Assembly (NCBI GenBank): GCA_019454105.1
Contig: CP075364.1
Location: 1,615,362 to 1,679,361 of the forward strand
Reading direction: 5' to 3'
From: Fimbriimonadaceae bacterium
GTDB lineage: Bacteria > Armatimonadota > Fimbriimonadia > Fimbriimonadales > Fimbriimonadaceae
DNA length: 64,000 bases
In this document: piece by piece, positions 1-8,615 of the stretch
How positions within the stretch are numbered: the first letter of the stretch is position 1
How the letters are laid out: each line of letters opens with the position of its first letter
Translations under genes and position numbers: made by a program
The notes under the pieces: model-generated
What the model was told of the DNA's origin: nothing
What the model saw: only the letters and a program-made list of their open reading frames with translations
Database searches by the model: none

Positions 1-831
1 ATCACCATCGGCAACCTTATCGCCGGTGGCGCCGGCAAGACCCCGATCGCCTTGTCCGTCTGTCAGGCGCTCGCCAATCGCGGGCACCAAGTTGTCTTGA
101 GCATGAACGGGTACGGATCTCCCCGGTACCGCCACCCGGCTGTCGCTCCTGCAGGGCCGCTGGATCCAGAACAGTGGGGTGACGAACCCGCTATGGCCCG
201 CGCCCATGTGCCATCGTTGCCGATCGTCGTCGGCAAGGACCGGATCCAGGCGGCACGGCTCGCGGCCGAGGCCCACCCCCAAGCTGTTCTTGTACTCGAC
301 GACGGCTTCCAACACCTCCGGCTCCGGCAAGACTGCGCGGTGGTGATCGATCCACCGCTCAGCAATACGTTCTGCCTGCCGGCAGGGCCGTATCGCGAGC
401 CACGGTCGACCGGACGGCGAAGAGCCGCGATGACGCTCCCGAACGAGCGGTTTCGCATCGTCCGCTCTCCAACGGAACTCGTCCAAGTCCATGGCCCGGC
501 GACCCCACAGCCCCAAGTGGTCGACTTGCTCGTTGGAATCGCAAGACCTTACAGGGTCGTCGCCGGTCTCGAAGAAGAGGGCTTCAAGCTTCGGGAGGTG
601 CGGATGCTCCCCGACCATGCCGACCTGAAGAGGGGTACCCTTCCAGGTGACGCGACGGCACCACTCGTCGTTACCGCCAAAGACTGGGTCAAGGTTCAGC
701 GCCGTGGCGATTTGGGCGACCGTCCGATCTTCGTCGCCGACTACCGAGCTTGGATCGAACCCGCAGACACCTTCGCCGCATGGCTAGAGAGCCGCATTGA
801 CTCGCAACGTTCAGAAACGGCTGGTCGGTAG
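1..831 (+). CDS. lpxK: Tetraacyldisaccharide 4'-kinase LpxK (5' end outside window)
   Basis: LpxK phosphorylates the 4' position of the lipid A disaccharide at the inner membrane, a late step of lipid A synthesis. The frame is open from base 1, and the first codons already encode the P-loop region GNLIAGGAGKTP, so the true start lies upstream and the N-terminal membrane segment is missing. Further family signatures are WGDEPAMA (about residue 58 of the visible frame) and DDGFQH (about residues 100-105). The stop overlaps the next gene by 35 bases, which begins an LPS operon of five overlapping genes. The family assignment is secure. Confidence 0.93.
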   Translation: MTIGNLIAGGAGKTPIALSVCQALANRGHQVVLSMNGYGSPRYRHPAVAPAGPLDPEQWGDEPAMARAHVPSLPIVVGKDRIQAARLAAEAHPQAVLVLDDGFQHLRLRQDCAVVIDPPLSNTFCLPAGPYREPRSTGRRRAAMTLPNERFRIVRSPTELVQVHGPATPQPQVVDLLVGIARPYRVVAGLEEEGFKLREVRMLPDHADLKRGTLPGDATAPLVVTAKDWVKVQRRGDLGDRPIFVADYRAWIEPADTFAAWLESRIDSQRSETAGR

Positions 832-1696
832 GGCCGGGGAAGCCGCGCTCCGGTCCCTTCAGTCGTGGCTCGCCGGAAAGACCCCCGAGCAGGCCGAAAG
901 GATCGGGGAAAGGCTCGGGACGCTCTTCGGCAAACTGGCGAAGAGGCGTTTTGCTCGGGCGGTCGACAACCTCGCGATGGTCTTCCCGAATCTGACTCCC
1001 GAAGCTCGTGTCGAACTGGCCAAGGAAGTGTTCCGGCACTTCGGCCGGGCGACAACGGACTTCCTCGCGGGCAAGGGTCGGACGCTCCAACAACTCGAAC
1101 AGAGCACGACAGTCCATGGGAGGCACCATCTGGAAGAGGCGTTGGCCCGCGGCCAAGGAGTCCTGCTCGTGACCGGCCATTTGGGCAACTGGGAGCGGGC
1201 CTCAGCCTGGGTCGCTCTCGCCGGGTACCCGATCAGTGTCGTGACGCGCGACGCAGACGACGAAGGAGTCAACCGGTTCGTCAATGACATCCGGCGAAGT
1301 TCGGGGGTCAATATCATCCCTCGCGGGGCCGCCACACGACGAATCATCGAAAGGCTCCGCAGGGGCGAATCGATCGGCATCCTTCCCGATCAAAACGCTG
1401 GTGACGCTTTCTTGCCTTTCTTTGGAAAGCCAGCGGGAACCAATCTGGGGGTCGGTGTGATCCAGGAGAGGACTGGCGCGCCGATCGTCCCCACTTGGTG
1501 CTACCGTTCGGGCCCGTGCCACTATCGGCTCGAGTTCGAGCCCGCCCTGGACGTCCCGCCGCCGACCGACAGGAAAGGAGAAGCGGCCATGCTCCAAATC
1601 CACGCTGCGCTCGAACGGGCGATCTCCGCCCATCCCGAACAGTGGCTTTGGTTCCATGACCGCTGGCGGTACGCGCGCTACGAGGGGCTCGTATGA
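797..1696 (+). CDS. Lysophospholipid/lipid A acyltransferase, LpxL/HtrB family
   Basis: Predicted to add a secondary acyl chain to lipid A. The 299-residue length fits the family. The catalytic HX4D/E motif is visible as HLGNWE (His128 to Glu133), preceded by the strand LLVTG and followed by an ILPDQNAG block typical of the family. The TTG start at 797 lies inside lpxK; the overlap and the missing gap indicate translational coupling. Its stop overlaps the next ATG in an ATGA. Whether it adds lauroyl or myristoyl chains cannot be told from sequence alone. Confidence 0.88.
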   Translation: MTRNVQKRLVGRAGEAALRSLQSWLAGKTPEQAERIGERLGTLFGKLAKRRFARAVDNLAMVFPNLTPEARVELAKEVFRHFGRATTDFLAGKGRTLQQLEQSTTVHGRHHLEEALARGQGVLLVTGHLGNWERASAWVALAGYPISVVTRDADDEGVNRFVNDIRRSSGVNIIPRGAATRRIIERLRRGESIGILPDQNAGDAFLPFFGKPAGTNLGVGVIQERTGAPIVPTWCYRSGPCHYRLEFEPALDVPPPTDRKGEAAMLQIHAALERAISAHPEQWLWFHDRWRYARYEGLV

Positions 1697-2625
1697 GGAT
1701 TTTGGCGGTCCGGTTCTCTGCCATCGGAGACTGCGTGATGACGGCTTGGGCTGTCACCGGGATCCGCGAGGCCCTTCCGCACGCCGAGATCGTTTGGGCG
1801 GTGCAGGACACTTGCCGACCCGTCCTTGACGAAGAGCGGCTGGTCACCTCGGTCGTCGAAATCCCGCGCAAACGGTGGAAGGCGGGGCGGTGGAGACCGG
1901 AAGTCTGGCACGAGCAACTGCGGCTGTACCTGGGAATCAGGAAGAACCGTTTCGACGTCGGGTTCGACTTCCAAGGTCATTCCAAGACCTCTTTGATGCT
2001 CCGGCTGGCCCGGTGCGGCTCACGAAAATCGGCCTATGCGAAAGACGCCGCCGCCAGGTTGCTCGTTCCGCCGACAGCGTGCCGACACGAGCACATCGTT
2101 GAAGTCTCCCACCATCTGGTCAATCAATGGACGCCCACGACTTTGCCGCGTCTTCCTCTGATGCCACGGGTCTCCGCACCAGACGGCATCAGAGGCCCTT
2201 GCGTGACGCTTCTCACGGGGGCCAGCGACCCCACTCGCCGCTATCCAGCGACCCACTGGCAATTTGTGGCCCAAAAACTGGTCTCGCAAGGGTGCCAGGT
2301 CGTGGCCCTTGGCGGGCCGGAAGACCCGAGAATCGACGCCCCGGAGGTCGTAGACCTCGTCGGTAAACTCTCTCTGCGTGAGTCGATGGCCTGGATAGCC
2401 CATAGCCAGCTCCATTTGGCCGCCGACACCGGGTCGGGCCACATCGCCGCTGCCTACGGCGTTCCCATCGTCAGCCTTTTCTCGAACAAGTCGCCCGCCC
2501 GATCACGCCCTTGGGGCGACCGCGTGACCGTGCTGCACAACGGGCCCGACGCATCAAGGATCAACCCGGAAGAGGTCGTCAGGGCCGCCGAAGCTTGGCT
2601 CCAAGACTATGCGGTTCCTCGTTAG
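1693..2625 (+). CDS. Glycosyltransferase family 9 (heptosyltransferase-like)
   Basis: A GT9 glycosyltransferase of the WaaC/WaaF type, predicted to transfer heptose to the LPS inner core on the cytoplasmic side. It opens with MRILAVRFSAIGDCVM, the typical N-terminal strand and loop. The C-terminal sugar-nucleotide site shows AADTGSGHIAAAYGVP. The ATG overlaps the preceding stop (ATGA). The next gene is a second GT9 enzyme, so the pair probably adds successive heptoses. Acceptor order is inference. Confidence 0.87.
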   Translation: MRILAVRFSAIGDCVMTAWAVTGIREALPHAEIVWAVQDTCRPVLDEERLVTSVVEIPRKRWKAGRWRPEVWHEQLRLYLGIRKNRFDVGFDFQGHSKTSLMLRLARCGSRKSAYAKDAAARLLVPPTACRHEHIVEVSHHLVNQWTPTTLPRLPLMPRVSAPDGIRGPCVTLLTGASDPTRRYPATHWQFVAQKLVSQGCQVVALGGPEDPRIDAPEVVDLVGKLSLRESMAWIAHSQLHLAADTGSGHIAAAYGVPIVSLFSNKSPARSRPWGDRVTVLHNGPDASRINPEEVVRAAEAWLQDYAVPR

Positions 2626-3535
2626 CCGCCTCAGCGCACTGGGCGACGTTGTTTGCTCGTTGCCGGTCGCGTCTGCCCTTAAGGCGGGCCATCCCAAATG
2701 CGAGGTCGTTTGGGCGGTCGATGCCAGGTTCGCCGGGATCGTCGAACTGTGCCGGTCAGTCGACCATATCGTCAGAGTTTCGAAAGGTCAACGTCTCGGG
2801 CCGTCGATCGATGGTCAATTCGATGCGGCCTTGGACGTTCAAGGACTGTTCAAATCCGCATGGATCGTCGCAAAATCAAAAGCCCACCATAAGGTGGGAT
2901 ATCATTGGCAGCGAGAGGGATCTTGGCTCTTCTCATCCAAGGTCTTGCCTGACCCAAGCAGCTTGCACGTCGTCGATCAGTACGTGGACGTTGCACGGGC
3001 CGTCGGTGGCCTAGCCAGCCAGGCGGAGTTCACCTTGTGCCCAGATCCGAGCGATACGGACCAGGTCATGTCGAAGCTCAGAGCCAAGGGTTGGAAAGAC
3101 GGCCCGTTCGTTGTCATCAACGCTGGAGCCGGATGGGCCACCAAAAGGTGGACACCGGTCGGTTTCGCCAAGGTCGCTGACTGGATTCTTGACCAGGGGG
3201 TCATGCCCGTCTTTCTTGGCGGTAAGCCCGACACCACTGTTTTGGAGGAGGTGCGGTTACACGGCGCAGAGAACGCCGTGTCCCTTGTGGGAGAAACTTC
3301 CATTCGCGAGTTGGTGGCTCTGATCTCCATGGCCAGGTGCCATCTCGGCGGTGACACTGGTTCGACCCATATCGCCGCCGCTTTGGGCATCCCTGCCGTA
3401 GGGCTCTACACCCAGACGCGGCCCGAACGATCTTGCCCCTATGGCCAGATCCATCGTTGTCTCAGCGCGGCCGACGGCCCTATCACGGTTGAAGCTGTCC
3501 AAGCTCTCGTCGCAGGTAGTCTCGCAGGGGCATGA
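2609..3535 (+). CDS. Glycosyltransferase family 9 (heptosyltransferase-like), second copy
   Basis: The second GT9 enzyme of the cluster, 308 residues, starting MRFLVSRLSALGDVV. The donor-binding region shows NAGAGWATKRW and GGDTGSTHIAAALGIP, followed by a TRPERSCPYG segment as in heptosyltransferases. It overlaps the previous gene by 17 bases and the next by 4 (ATGA). Its position just before an ADP-heptose synthesis gene supports heptose as the donor. It is clearly diverged from its neighbour, so this is an old duplication. Confidence 0.87.
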   Translation: MRFLVSRLSALGDVVCSLPVASALKAGHPKCEVVWAVDARFAGIVELCRSVDHIVRVSKGQRLGPSIDGQFDAALDVQGLFKSAWIVAKSKAHHKVGYHWQREGSWLFSSKVLPDPSSLHVVDQYVDVARAVGGLASQAEFTLCPDPSDTDQVMSKLRAKGWKDGPFVVINAGAGWATKRWTPVGFAKVADWILDQGVMPVFLGGKPDTTVLEEVRLHGAENAVSLVGETSIRELVALISMARCHLGGDTGSTHIAAALGIPAVGLYTQTRPERSCPYGQIHRCLSAADGPITVEAVQALVAGSLAGA

Positions 3536-3993
3536 TCGTTTCAGTTGACGACGTGGTCAGGGCACGACAGGGCCGGCGACTGGTTTTCACCAACGGCGTC
3601 TTTGACCTTCTCCACGCTGGGCACGTCGACACCATCGAGGCGGCCAAAGCTCTGGGAGACATGCTCGTTGTCGGACTCAATTCCGACTCTTCCGCGAACC
3701 GGCTCGGCAAAGGACCGGGCCGACCCCTCGCCCCTCTCGATGACCGCGCCCGGGTCGTCGCAGCTCTTAGGGCCGTCGACTTTGTTGTGTCATTCGAAGA
3801 AGACACGCCTGTCGAACTTCTTCGCCAGCTCAAGCCCGAGATCCACGTCAAAGGGGGCGACTACGATCCAGAATCCTTGCCCGAGACTCCGGTGGTTCGG
3901 GCCTTCGGGGGCGCTGTTGTCGTCGTCCCGTTCCTCTATGGACGCTCGACAACCGCCCTCATTGAGAAGATCCGCCGCTCCATTGAGGGCTGA
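3532..3993 (+). CDS. rfaE2: D-glycero-beta-D-manno-heptose 1-phosphate adenylyltransferase
   Basis: A cytidylyltransferase-fold enzyme that makes ADP-heptose from heptose 1-phosphate, the donor for the two GT9 enzymes upstream. At 153 residues it matches the stand-alone C-terminal half of HldE (RfaE2 type). Visible motifs are TNGVFDLLHAGH, with the HXGH nucleotide-binding signature, and HVKGGDY. RSTTALIEKI near the end resembles the ISSTxxx motif. No kinase half (HldE-N/RfaE1) lies in this window, so it must be encoded elsewhere or upstream. The 3' end overlaps the convergent gene by 35 bases. Confidence 0.92.
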   Translation: MIVSVDDVVRARQGRRLVFTNGVFDLLHAGHVDTIEAAKALGDMLVVGLNSDSSANRLGKGPGRPLAPLDDRARVVAALRAVDFVVSFEEDTPVELLRQLKPEIHVKGGDYDPESLPETPVVRAFGGAVVVVPFLYGRSTTALIEKIRRSIEG

Positions 3994-5512
3994 ACAAAGG
4001 CTGGCTGAAATCGCCCGAATCGGCGACGATCTTGGGGTCTCCTTCGTCGCGGCCCATCACTGCGATTCGACGGTTGCCCTCTGGGCCCCGCACAGTGAAG
4101 GCGATCGAACGCCCGTCCGGGCTCCAGGAGGGATCGGCCACGTCGCCCGCTACCCTCATCCGTGGTGGTGATCCCGCGGCCTCGGTCAGAGGGAAGACAA
4201 TGATGGCGACGCCCCGCTGGTTCCCGTTCGCCTCTGTCTTCGTCAGACAGAACACCACGAACTGACCGTCAGGCGAGAACTTCGGAGTCGCAAACCCAAA
4301 GCGTGTACCCACTTTCTCTTCAAACCCAAGCGGGCCGTTCGCGCCCGGCGGGCCAAGACGCATCTGGTTGCCGATCGAGTGGCACAGTACGAATGGTGGC
4401 GAATTGCCGTCCGGGCCATAAACCAGTACCGCGCTTTCGAAAGGCGGGACGGGCTTGCCGTCCTTCAGGAGTTCCGGCGGCACATTCGCCGGATCGAGGA
4501 ACTGATAATCTGACAGCGCAAGCACGGCTGTGCCATTGGCCGCGACATCGAAATCCAGACTCTTCCCGGCCAGAACCGCCCGGGGTCTCCCGTCGTTGAG
4601 CTCGCGGGTCAACGGATTGATCACGAAGACTTCTTCTGTCTCACGGCGCATGGTGGCCCACAGCAGCTTGCGGTTCTCCCCCCACATGGCCCTCAGAAAG
4701 GCCTGCCCGATCTGTCCATAGAGGCCCTCCAACTGGCTGACCGATCCGCTGCCCTCGTCCAGGTTCCCTTGCGTCCGCCCACCGGCGGGAGGCAAGACTT
4801 GTATGGACTGACCAGTTCGCTGGTTGTACTCGTAGACCAGACCCCCCGAGACGACGAGGGCTGAGTTCATCAGTTCGGGCCAGCCTTCTGGCCCATAGGT
4901 GATCGCGGAGCGGGCCCGGCGGCCAGACGAGCGCACTTCGACTGCCTCCTCTCCGGGCTTCCAACGAAAGACGTTGAAGTTGCTCCCGTCACGGTCGCTT
5001 ACAAAGAGCAAACGGTTTCCGTCAGGCCGCCAGACCAAGTCGCGGTCTTGGATCCCGTCTCGGTAGTCAGGCGACGGAAGCTTGGTTCCGTCGGGCTTGA
5101 AGACGACCACTTGGCTCCCCACGCCGTCATGCTCAAGGGCCGCGATCATCCCCACCGAGTCGAGGGGCGAGACTCCGGTCGGGTCCTCTGTGGCAGACTT
5201 GAACCACTGAAACCCGAAGATGAGGGCCGCCAAACCGAGGAGGCCCAAGGCCAATCGAAGGAGCAGCTTCGACTTCGGGTCGGTCGCGACCAGAGGGACT
5301 GGCTCGGTCGCTTGATCAGGTGGGTCAAGTTCTTGGGCCCGGGCCAGACATTCTGAAAAGGCCCTTTCGAGGCGGGCCTTCTTGACGGGATATTCGGCGT
5401 CGGACTGACCTTTGTCCTCAAGCTCGAACAACATGGCGCGGTAGGCACGGCGCACGTCGCGCTCCGTGGCGTTGGGCCTGACTCCCAGGATCTCGTGCGA
5501 GGACTGCTCCAT
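3959..5512 (-). CDS. Membrane protein with degenerate J-like domain and TolB-like propeller
   Basis: A 517-residue protein with three parts. Residues about 1-60 resemble a J domain (SSHEILGVRPNATERDVRRAY), but the Hsp70-stimulating HPD tripeptide is missing and replaced by a DKGQSD stretch. A hydrophobic segment near residues 85-105 (LRLALGLLGLAALIFGFQWF) is a single membrane anchor. The rest carries PD40/TolB-like blades such as DPSWSPDGRSIAFT. The propeller is predicted to lie outside the cytoplasm. The start shares one base with the fmt stop (TAATG), so the gene follows fmt in an operon. Function unknown. Confidence 0.72.
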   Translation of the reverse strand: MEQSSHEILGVRPNATERDVRRAYRAMLFELEDKGQSDAEYPVKKARLERAFSECLARAQELDPPDQATEPVPLVATDPKSKLLLRLALGLLGLAALIFGFQWFKSATEDPTGVSPLDSVGMIAALEHDGVGSQVVVFKPDGTKLPSPDYRDGIQDRDLVWRPDGNRLLFVSDRDGSNFNVFRWKPGEEAVEVRSSGRRARSAITYGPEGWPELMNSALVVSGGLVYEYNQRTGQSIQVLPPAGGRTQGNLDEGSGSVSQLEGLYGQIGQAFLRAMWGENRKLLWATMRRETEEVFVINPLTRELNDGRPRAVLAGKSLDFDVAANGTAVLALSDYQFLDPANVPPELLKDGKPVPPFESAVLVYGPDGNSPPFVLCHSIGNQMRLGPPGANGPLGFEEKVGTRFGFATPKFSPDGQFVVFCLTKTEANGNQRGVAIIVFPLTEAAGSPPRMRVAGDVADPSWSPDGRSIAFTVRGPEGNRRIAVMGRDEGDPKIVADSGDFSQPLFSPQWSGGSSQ

Positions 5513-6435
5513 TAAATCTCCTCTACCAATACGTCGCCCGTCGTGAACCGCAGGCCGTTCATGAAGTCCGTACCACTCATGGCCCGTTTGCCCTCGGGCT
5601 TGACCTCGATGAGGTTAAGGGCCCCTTGCCGAAAACCGAGGGCCACAGCGTCCGCCATCCGGACTAGTTTGCCAGGTCCGGGGCTCGGGCCCGCAATCAG
5701 CCGGGCTCTCGTGACCTTCACCACTCCTGCCAGCGTCGTCAGGAAGGCTCCAGGAGAGGGCGTGAAGGCGCGATAGCGGTTGTATTCGTCAACCGCATCC
5801 CGGAACGGGCTGAGTTCCGCTTCCGACTTATCGATTCTGGGTGCGTAAGTGGCCTGGCTTGGATCTTGCGGAGCCCGGTCATAATCGCCCGACTCGATCA
5901 ATGGAGCCCACGATGCGGCAAGTCGCGCCGCGACATCGGCGAGCCGGTCGAACAACTCACCTGATGTTTCGTCCCGACCGATCGAGACAAGCTCCGTGGC
6001 GATGACGTCGCCGGTGTCCATGCCCTCGTCCATTTGCATCACGGTCACTCCCGTGAAGCCTTCGCCCGCCAGCAAGGCCCGCTGGATCGGGGCCGCACCC
6101 CGATACTTGGGAAGGATCGAGCCGTGAAGGTTGATACCCCCGTGCTTCGCCGTCTGTAGCAAGGACTTGGAGAGGATCTGGCCGTAAGCGGCGACCAACA
6201 GCATGTCAGGCTCCAAATTCCGCACCGTCTCAACGAAGTCCGGCGACCGCGCCTTTTCGGGAGTCAGCACAGGAATGCCCAACTCGAGAGCGGCTCGTTT
6301 GACGGGGGACGGTTTCAGTGACAAGCCTCGTCCCGAAGCCCGGTCGGGCTGAGAGACCACTAGCCTTACATGTTTGGCGACCGCGCGCAATGGCGGCACC
6401 GCGAACTCCGCCGTTCCAAAATAGACGATGGTCAT
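5512..6435 (-). CDS. fmt: Methionyl-tRNA formyltransferase
   Basis: Formylates initiator Met-tRNA using 10-formyl-tetrahydrofolate. It is 307 residues from the chosen ATG, normal for Fmt. Typical features are MTIVYFGTAEFAVPPL at the start, the HGSILPKYRGAAPIQ segment with catalytic His, and MQMDEGMDTGD. A start 12 codons upstream is possible, but the ATG at 6435 forms an ATGA overlap with the def stop and gives the conserved N-terminus. It acts in one cycle with the adjacent deformylase, a widely conserved pairing. Confidence 0.96.
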   Translation of the reverse strand: MTIVYFGTAEFAVPPLRAVAKHVRLVVSQPDRASGRGLSLKPSPVKRAALELGIPVLTPEKARSPDFVETVRNLEPDMLLVAAYGQILSKSLLQTAKHGGINLHGSILPKYRGAAPIQRALLAGEGFTGVTVMQMDEGMDTGDVIATELVSIGRDETSGELFDRLADVAARLAASWAPLIESGDYDRAPQDPSQATYAPRIDKSEAELSPFRDAVDEYNRYRAFTPSPGAFLTTLAGVVKVTRARLIAGPSPGPGKLVRMADAVALGFRQGALNLIEVKPEGKRAMSGTDFMNGLRFTTGDVLVEEI

Positions 6436-6965
6436 TCGGCCATCGGCCCGCCAGGCGATGGGTGAGTCCAATGGAGCGTCGCCGGATCGACCTTGTCGAT
6501 AAAAAGGATGCCGTCAAGGTGATCGATCTCGTGCTGGACCACTCGGGCCGACAGCCCCTCGAGCTCATATTCGCACTCCCGACCCTTGCGGTCCAAACAT
6601 CGCACCACCAGCGTCGCCGCCCTTTCCACGTCGCCGTAAAGACCAGGAATGCTCAAGCAGCCTTCCTCAGCAACTTGGGAACCTTCTCTGGAGACGATCT
6701 CGGGGTTGACCATCACCGCTGGCCTGCCCTCGGGGGCCACGACCACAATACGCTCCAACACTCCGATCTGCGGCGCGGCCAGCCCCACCCCGTTGGCCTG
6801 GCGCATGAGGCGCAACATGTTCTCGGCCATGAGTTGCGTCTTCTTCGTGAACTTGGCCACAGGCAAGGCCGTCTTGCGAAGAACGTCGGCCGGGATCTTG
6901 TAGATCGGCCGCTTCTCATCGCGCACGTAGAGGTACTGGTACTCGTCTGGGACGACGATCTGCAT
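6432..6965 (-). CDS. def: Peptide deformylase
   Basis: Removes the N-formyl group from new proteins. All three metallohydrolase motifs are present in a 177-residue protein: GVGLAAPQIG, EGCLSIPG (the metal-binding Cys) and QHEIDHLDG (the HEXXH-type motif). It lies upstream of fmt with a 4-base overlap and 16 bases after serS, so serS-def-fmt reads as a translation operon. A short N-terminal extension before KIPADVLRKTA is unremarkable. Confidence 0.96.
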   Translation of the reverse strand: MQIVVPDEYQYLYVRDEKRPIYKIPADVLRKTALPVAKFTKKTQLMAENMLRLMRQANGVGLAAPQIGVLERIVVVAPEGRPAVMVNPEIVSREGSQVAEEGCLSIPGLYGDVERAATLVVRCLDRKGRECEYELEGLSARVVQHEIDHLDGILFIDKVDPATLHWTHPSPGGPMAE

Positions 6966-6981
6966 CGTGGTGGCGTGGATT

Positions 6982-8280
6982 TTAGCTCTTTTGTCCGGGG
7001 GCGGGCCGTCTGATGACAGGCTCCCCTACATAAGAGACGAGAGGCTCTGGAACCACGATCTCGTCAGAGTGACTGATCCAGTAAGACTCGATCAACGCGG
7101 CGAAGAGTCTCGGCACAGCAAGCCCTGACCCATTCAAGACATGGACGAACTCGGGCTTCTCCCCGGACGCTCGGCGGAACCGAATGTTCGCCCTTCTGGC
7201 TTGATAGGCCTCGAAGTTGGTGCAGCTTGAGACTTCCAGGTAGCGTCCCGTGCCCGGCGACCAAACCTCTAGGTCGTAACACTTGCACCCTTTCTCGCCC
7301 ATGTCGCCCGCACAGAGGAGCACCACTCGATAGTGGAGCCCCAGAGCCTGAAGCACGGCCTCGGCGTCGGCGGTCAGGCTCTCGAGTTCGTCATAGCTCT
7401 CCTCCGGTAGAACGAACTTCACGAGCTCGACTTTCTCAAACTGGTGAGTGCGGAGGATGCCCCTCGTGTCGGCCCCGGCCGCCCCGGCCTCCCGTCGAAA
7501 ACAAGGCGTGAAAGCAGCCAACTTGACAGGAAGGTCTGTCCAGTCCAGGATCTCTCCCGCATAGAGGTTCGTGACTGGCACTTCCGCGGTCGGGATCAAG
7601 TACAGCCCGTCCTGGGTCTTGTACAGGTCTTCTTCGAACTTCGGCAGGTTCCCAGTTCCGACCAGTGCTTCAGGCAGCACCAGCGCGGGGGGATAGACCT
7701 CGGTGTAGTTGTTCTCCTGAGTTTGGAGGTCGAGCATAAACTGGATCAAGGCGCGATGAAGCCGCGCTCCGACGCCGGTGTAGACCGCAAACCCGGAGCC
7801 GCTCACCTTGCTGGCCCGGTCAAAGTCGATCAGGCCAAACTGCTCGGCCAGTTCCCAATGTGGCTTTGGCCCTTCGGCAAAGCTCGGCTTTTCGCCCCAT
7901 TCCCGGACGACGACGTTCTCCTCGGGAGTCTTGCCGTCCGGTACTGTCTCGTGGGGCAAGTTCGGGAACTTCAGCTCCAGACGTTCAAGCTCCTTCTCTA
8001 AGGCACTGGCCTGTTCCTCGAGTTCCTGCGTCTTCGACTTGAGCTCGGCCGCCCGGCCCCGGGCCGCTTCCGCCTCGTCCCGTTGGCCCTGGCCCATGAG
8101 CGCGCCGATCGTCTTGCTGACCTGGTTGAGTTCGGCCTTGAGCTCTTCGAAGGCGTGCTGGGCTTGACGCCATTGCCCGTCGATCCTGAGAAACTCGTCC
8201 ACGGGCGCCTCGACCCCCTTTCTCGAGGCCCCTGCCCGGACGAGGTCGGGGTCTTGGCGAATCAGGTTGCGATCCAGCAT
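6982..8280 (-). CDS. serS: Seryl-tRNA synthetase
   Basis: A class II aminoacyl-tRNA synthetase of 432 residues, the usual length. It begins MLDRNLIRQDPDLVR and has a charged helical arm (about residues 30-110) that binds tRNA-Ser. The class II core shows TAEVPVTNLYAGEIL, the motif 2 region CFRREAGAAG, and the motif 3 region LNGSGLAVPRLFAALIE. It is the first gene of the serS-def-fmt run, with an 89-base gap to the divergent small gene upstream. Confidence 0.97.
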   Translation of the reverse strand: MLDRNLIRQDPDLVRAGASRKGVEAPVDEFLRIDGQWRQAQHAFEELKAELNQVSKTIGALMGQGQRDEAEAARGRAAELKSKTQELEEQASALEKELERLELKFPNLPHETVPDGKTPEENVVVREWGEKPSFAEGPKPHWELAEQFGLIDFDRASKVSGSGFAVYTGVGARLHRALIQFMLDLQTQENNYTEVYPPALVLPEALVGTGNLPKFEEDLYKTQDGLYLIPTAEVPVTNLYAGEILDWTDLPVKLAAFTPCFRREAGAAGADTRGILRTHQFEKVELVKFVLPEESYDELESLTADAEAVLQALGLHYRVVLLCAGDMGEKGCKCYDLEVWSPGTGRYLEVSSCTNFEAYQARRANIRFRRASGEKPEFVHVLNGSGLAVPRLFAALIESYWISHSDEIVVPEPLVSYVGEPVIRRPAPGQKS

Positions 8281-8369
8281 GCCTTGAGGAATCTACCCTC
8301 GGACGACTCTGTCCGCCGATGGTCCCGGACACCAAACCAAGACGCTGTTGGTTCCGTCATACGAAGGTC

Positions 8370-8615
8370 ATGAAGCCGATCCCGCCCCGTGGGAACCCAT
8401 GGAGCCTTGCCCTTCCCATCGTCTTGTCCTTGATTTATGGCGCCTCGCCGATCGACTTGGTCCCTGACCTGATCCCGTTGCTCGGGTGGATGGACGACGG
8501 GATCGTCGCTTTGTTCTTGGTCGGTTACGGCTTCATCATTCTGGCGAAACGACGCCGCGCCCAGGCCCGAAACGTCCAGCCCGCCCTGGTCACGAACCTC
8601 GAAAGGGCCGCCTAG
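8370..8615 (+). CDS. Small membrane protein, DUF1232 (YkvA-like)
   Basis: An 81-residue protein with the DUF1232 signature SPIDLVPDLIPLLGWMDD, followed by a hydrophobic segment (GIVALFLVGYGFIILA) and a basic tail. Members are small membrane proteins of unknown role. The ATG at 8370 follows AAGG by three bases; an in-frame upstream GTG at 8319 would add 17 residues that look like non-coding translation. The stop overlaps the convergent ftsY stop by 4 bases. Confidence 0.75.
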   Translation: MKPIPPRGNPWSLALPIVLSLIYGASPIDLVPDLIPLLGWMDDGIVALFLVGYGFIILAKRRRAQARNVQPALVTNLERAA

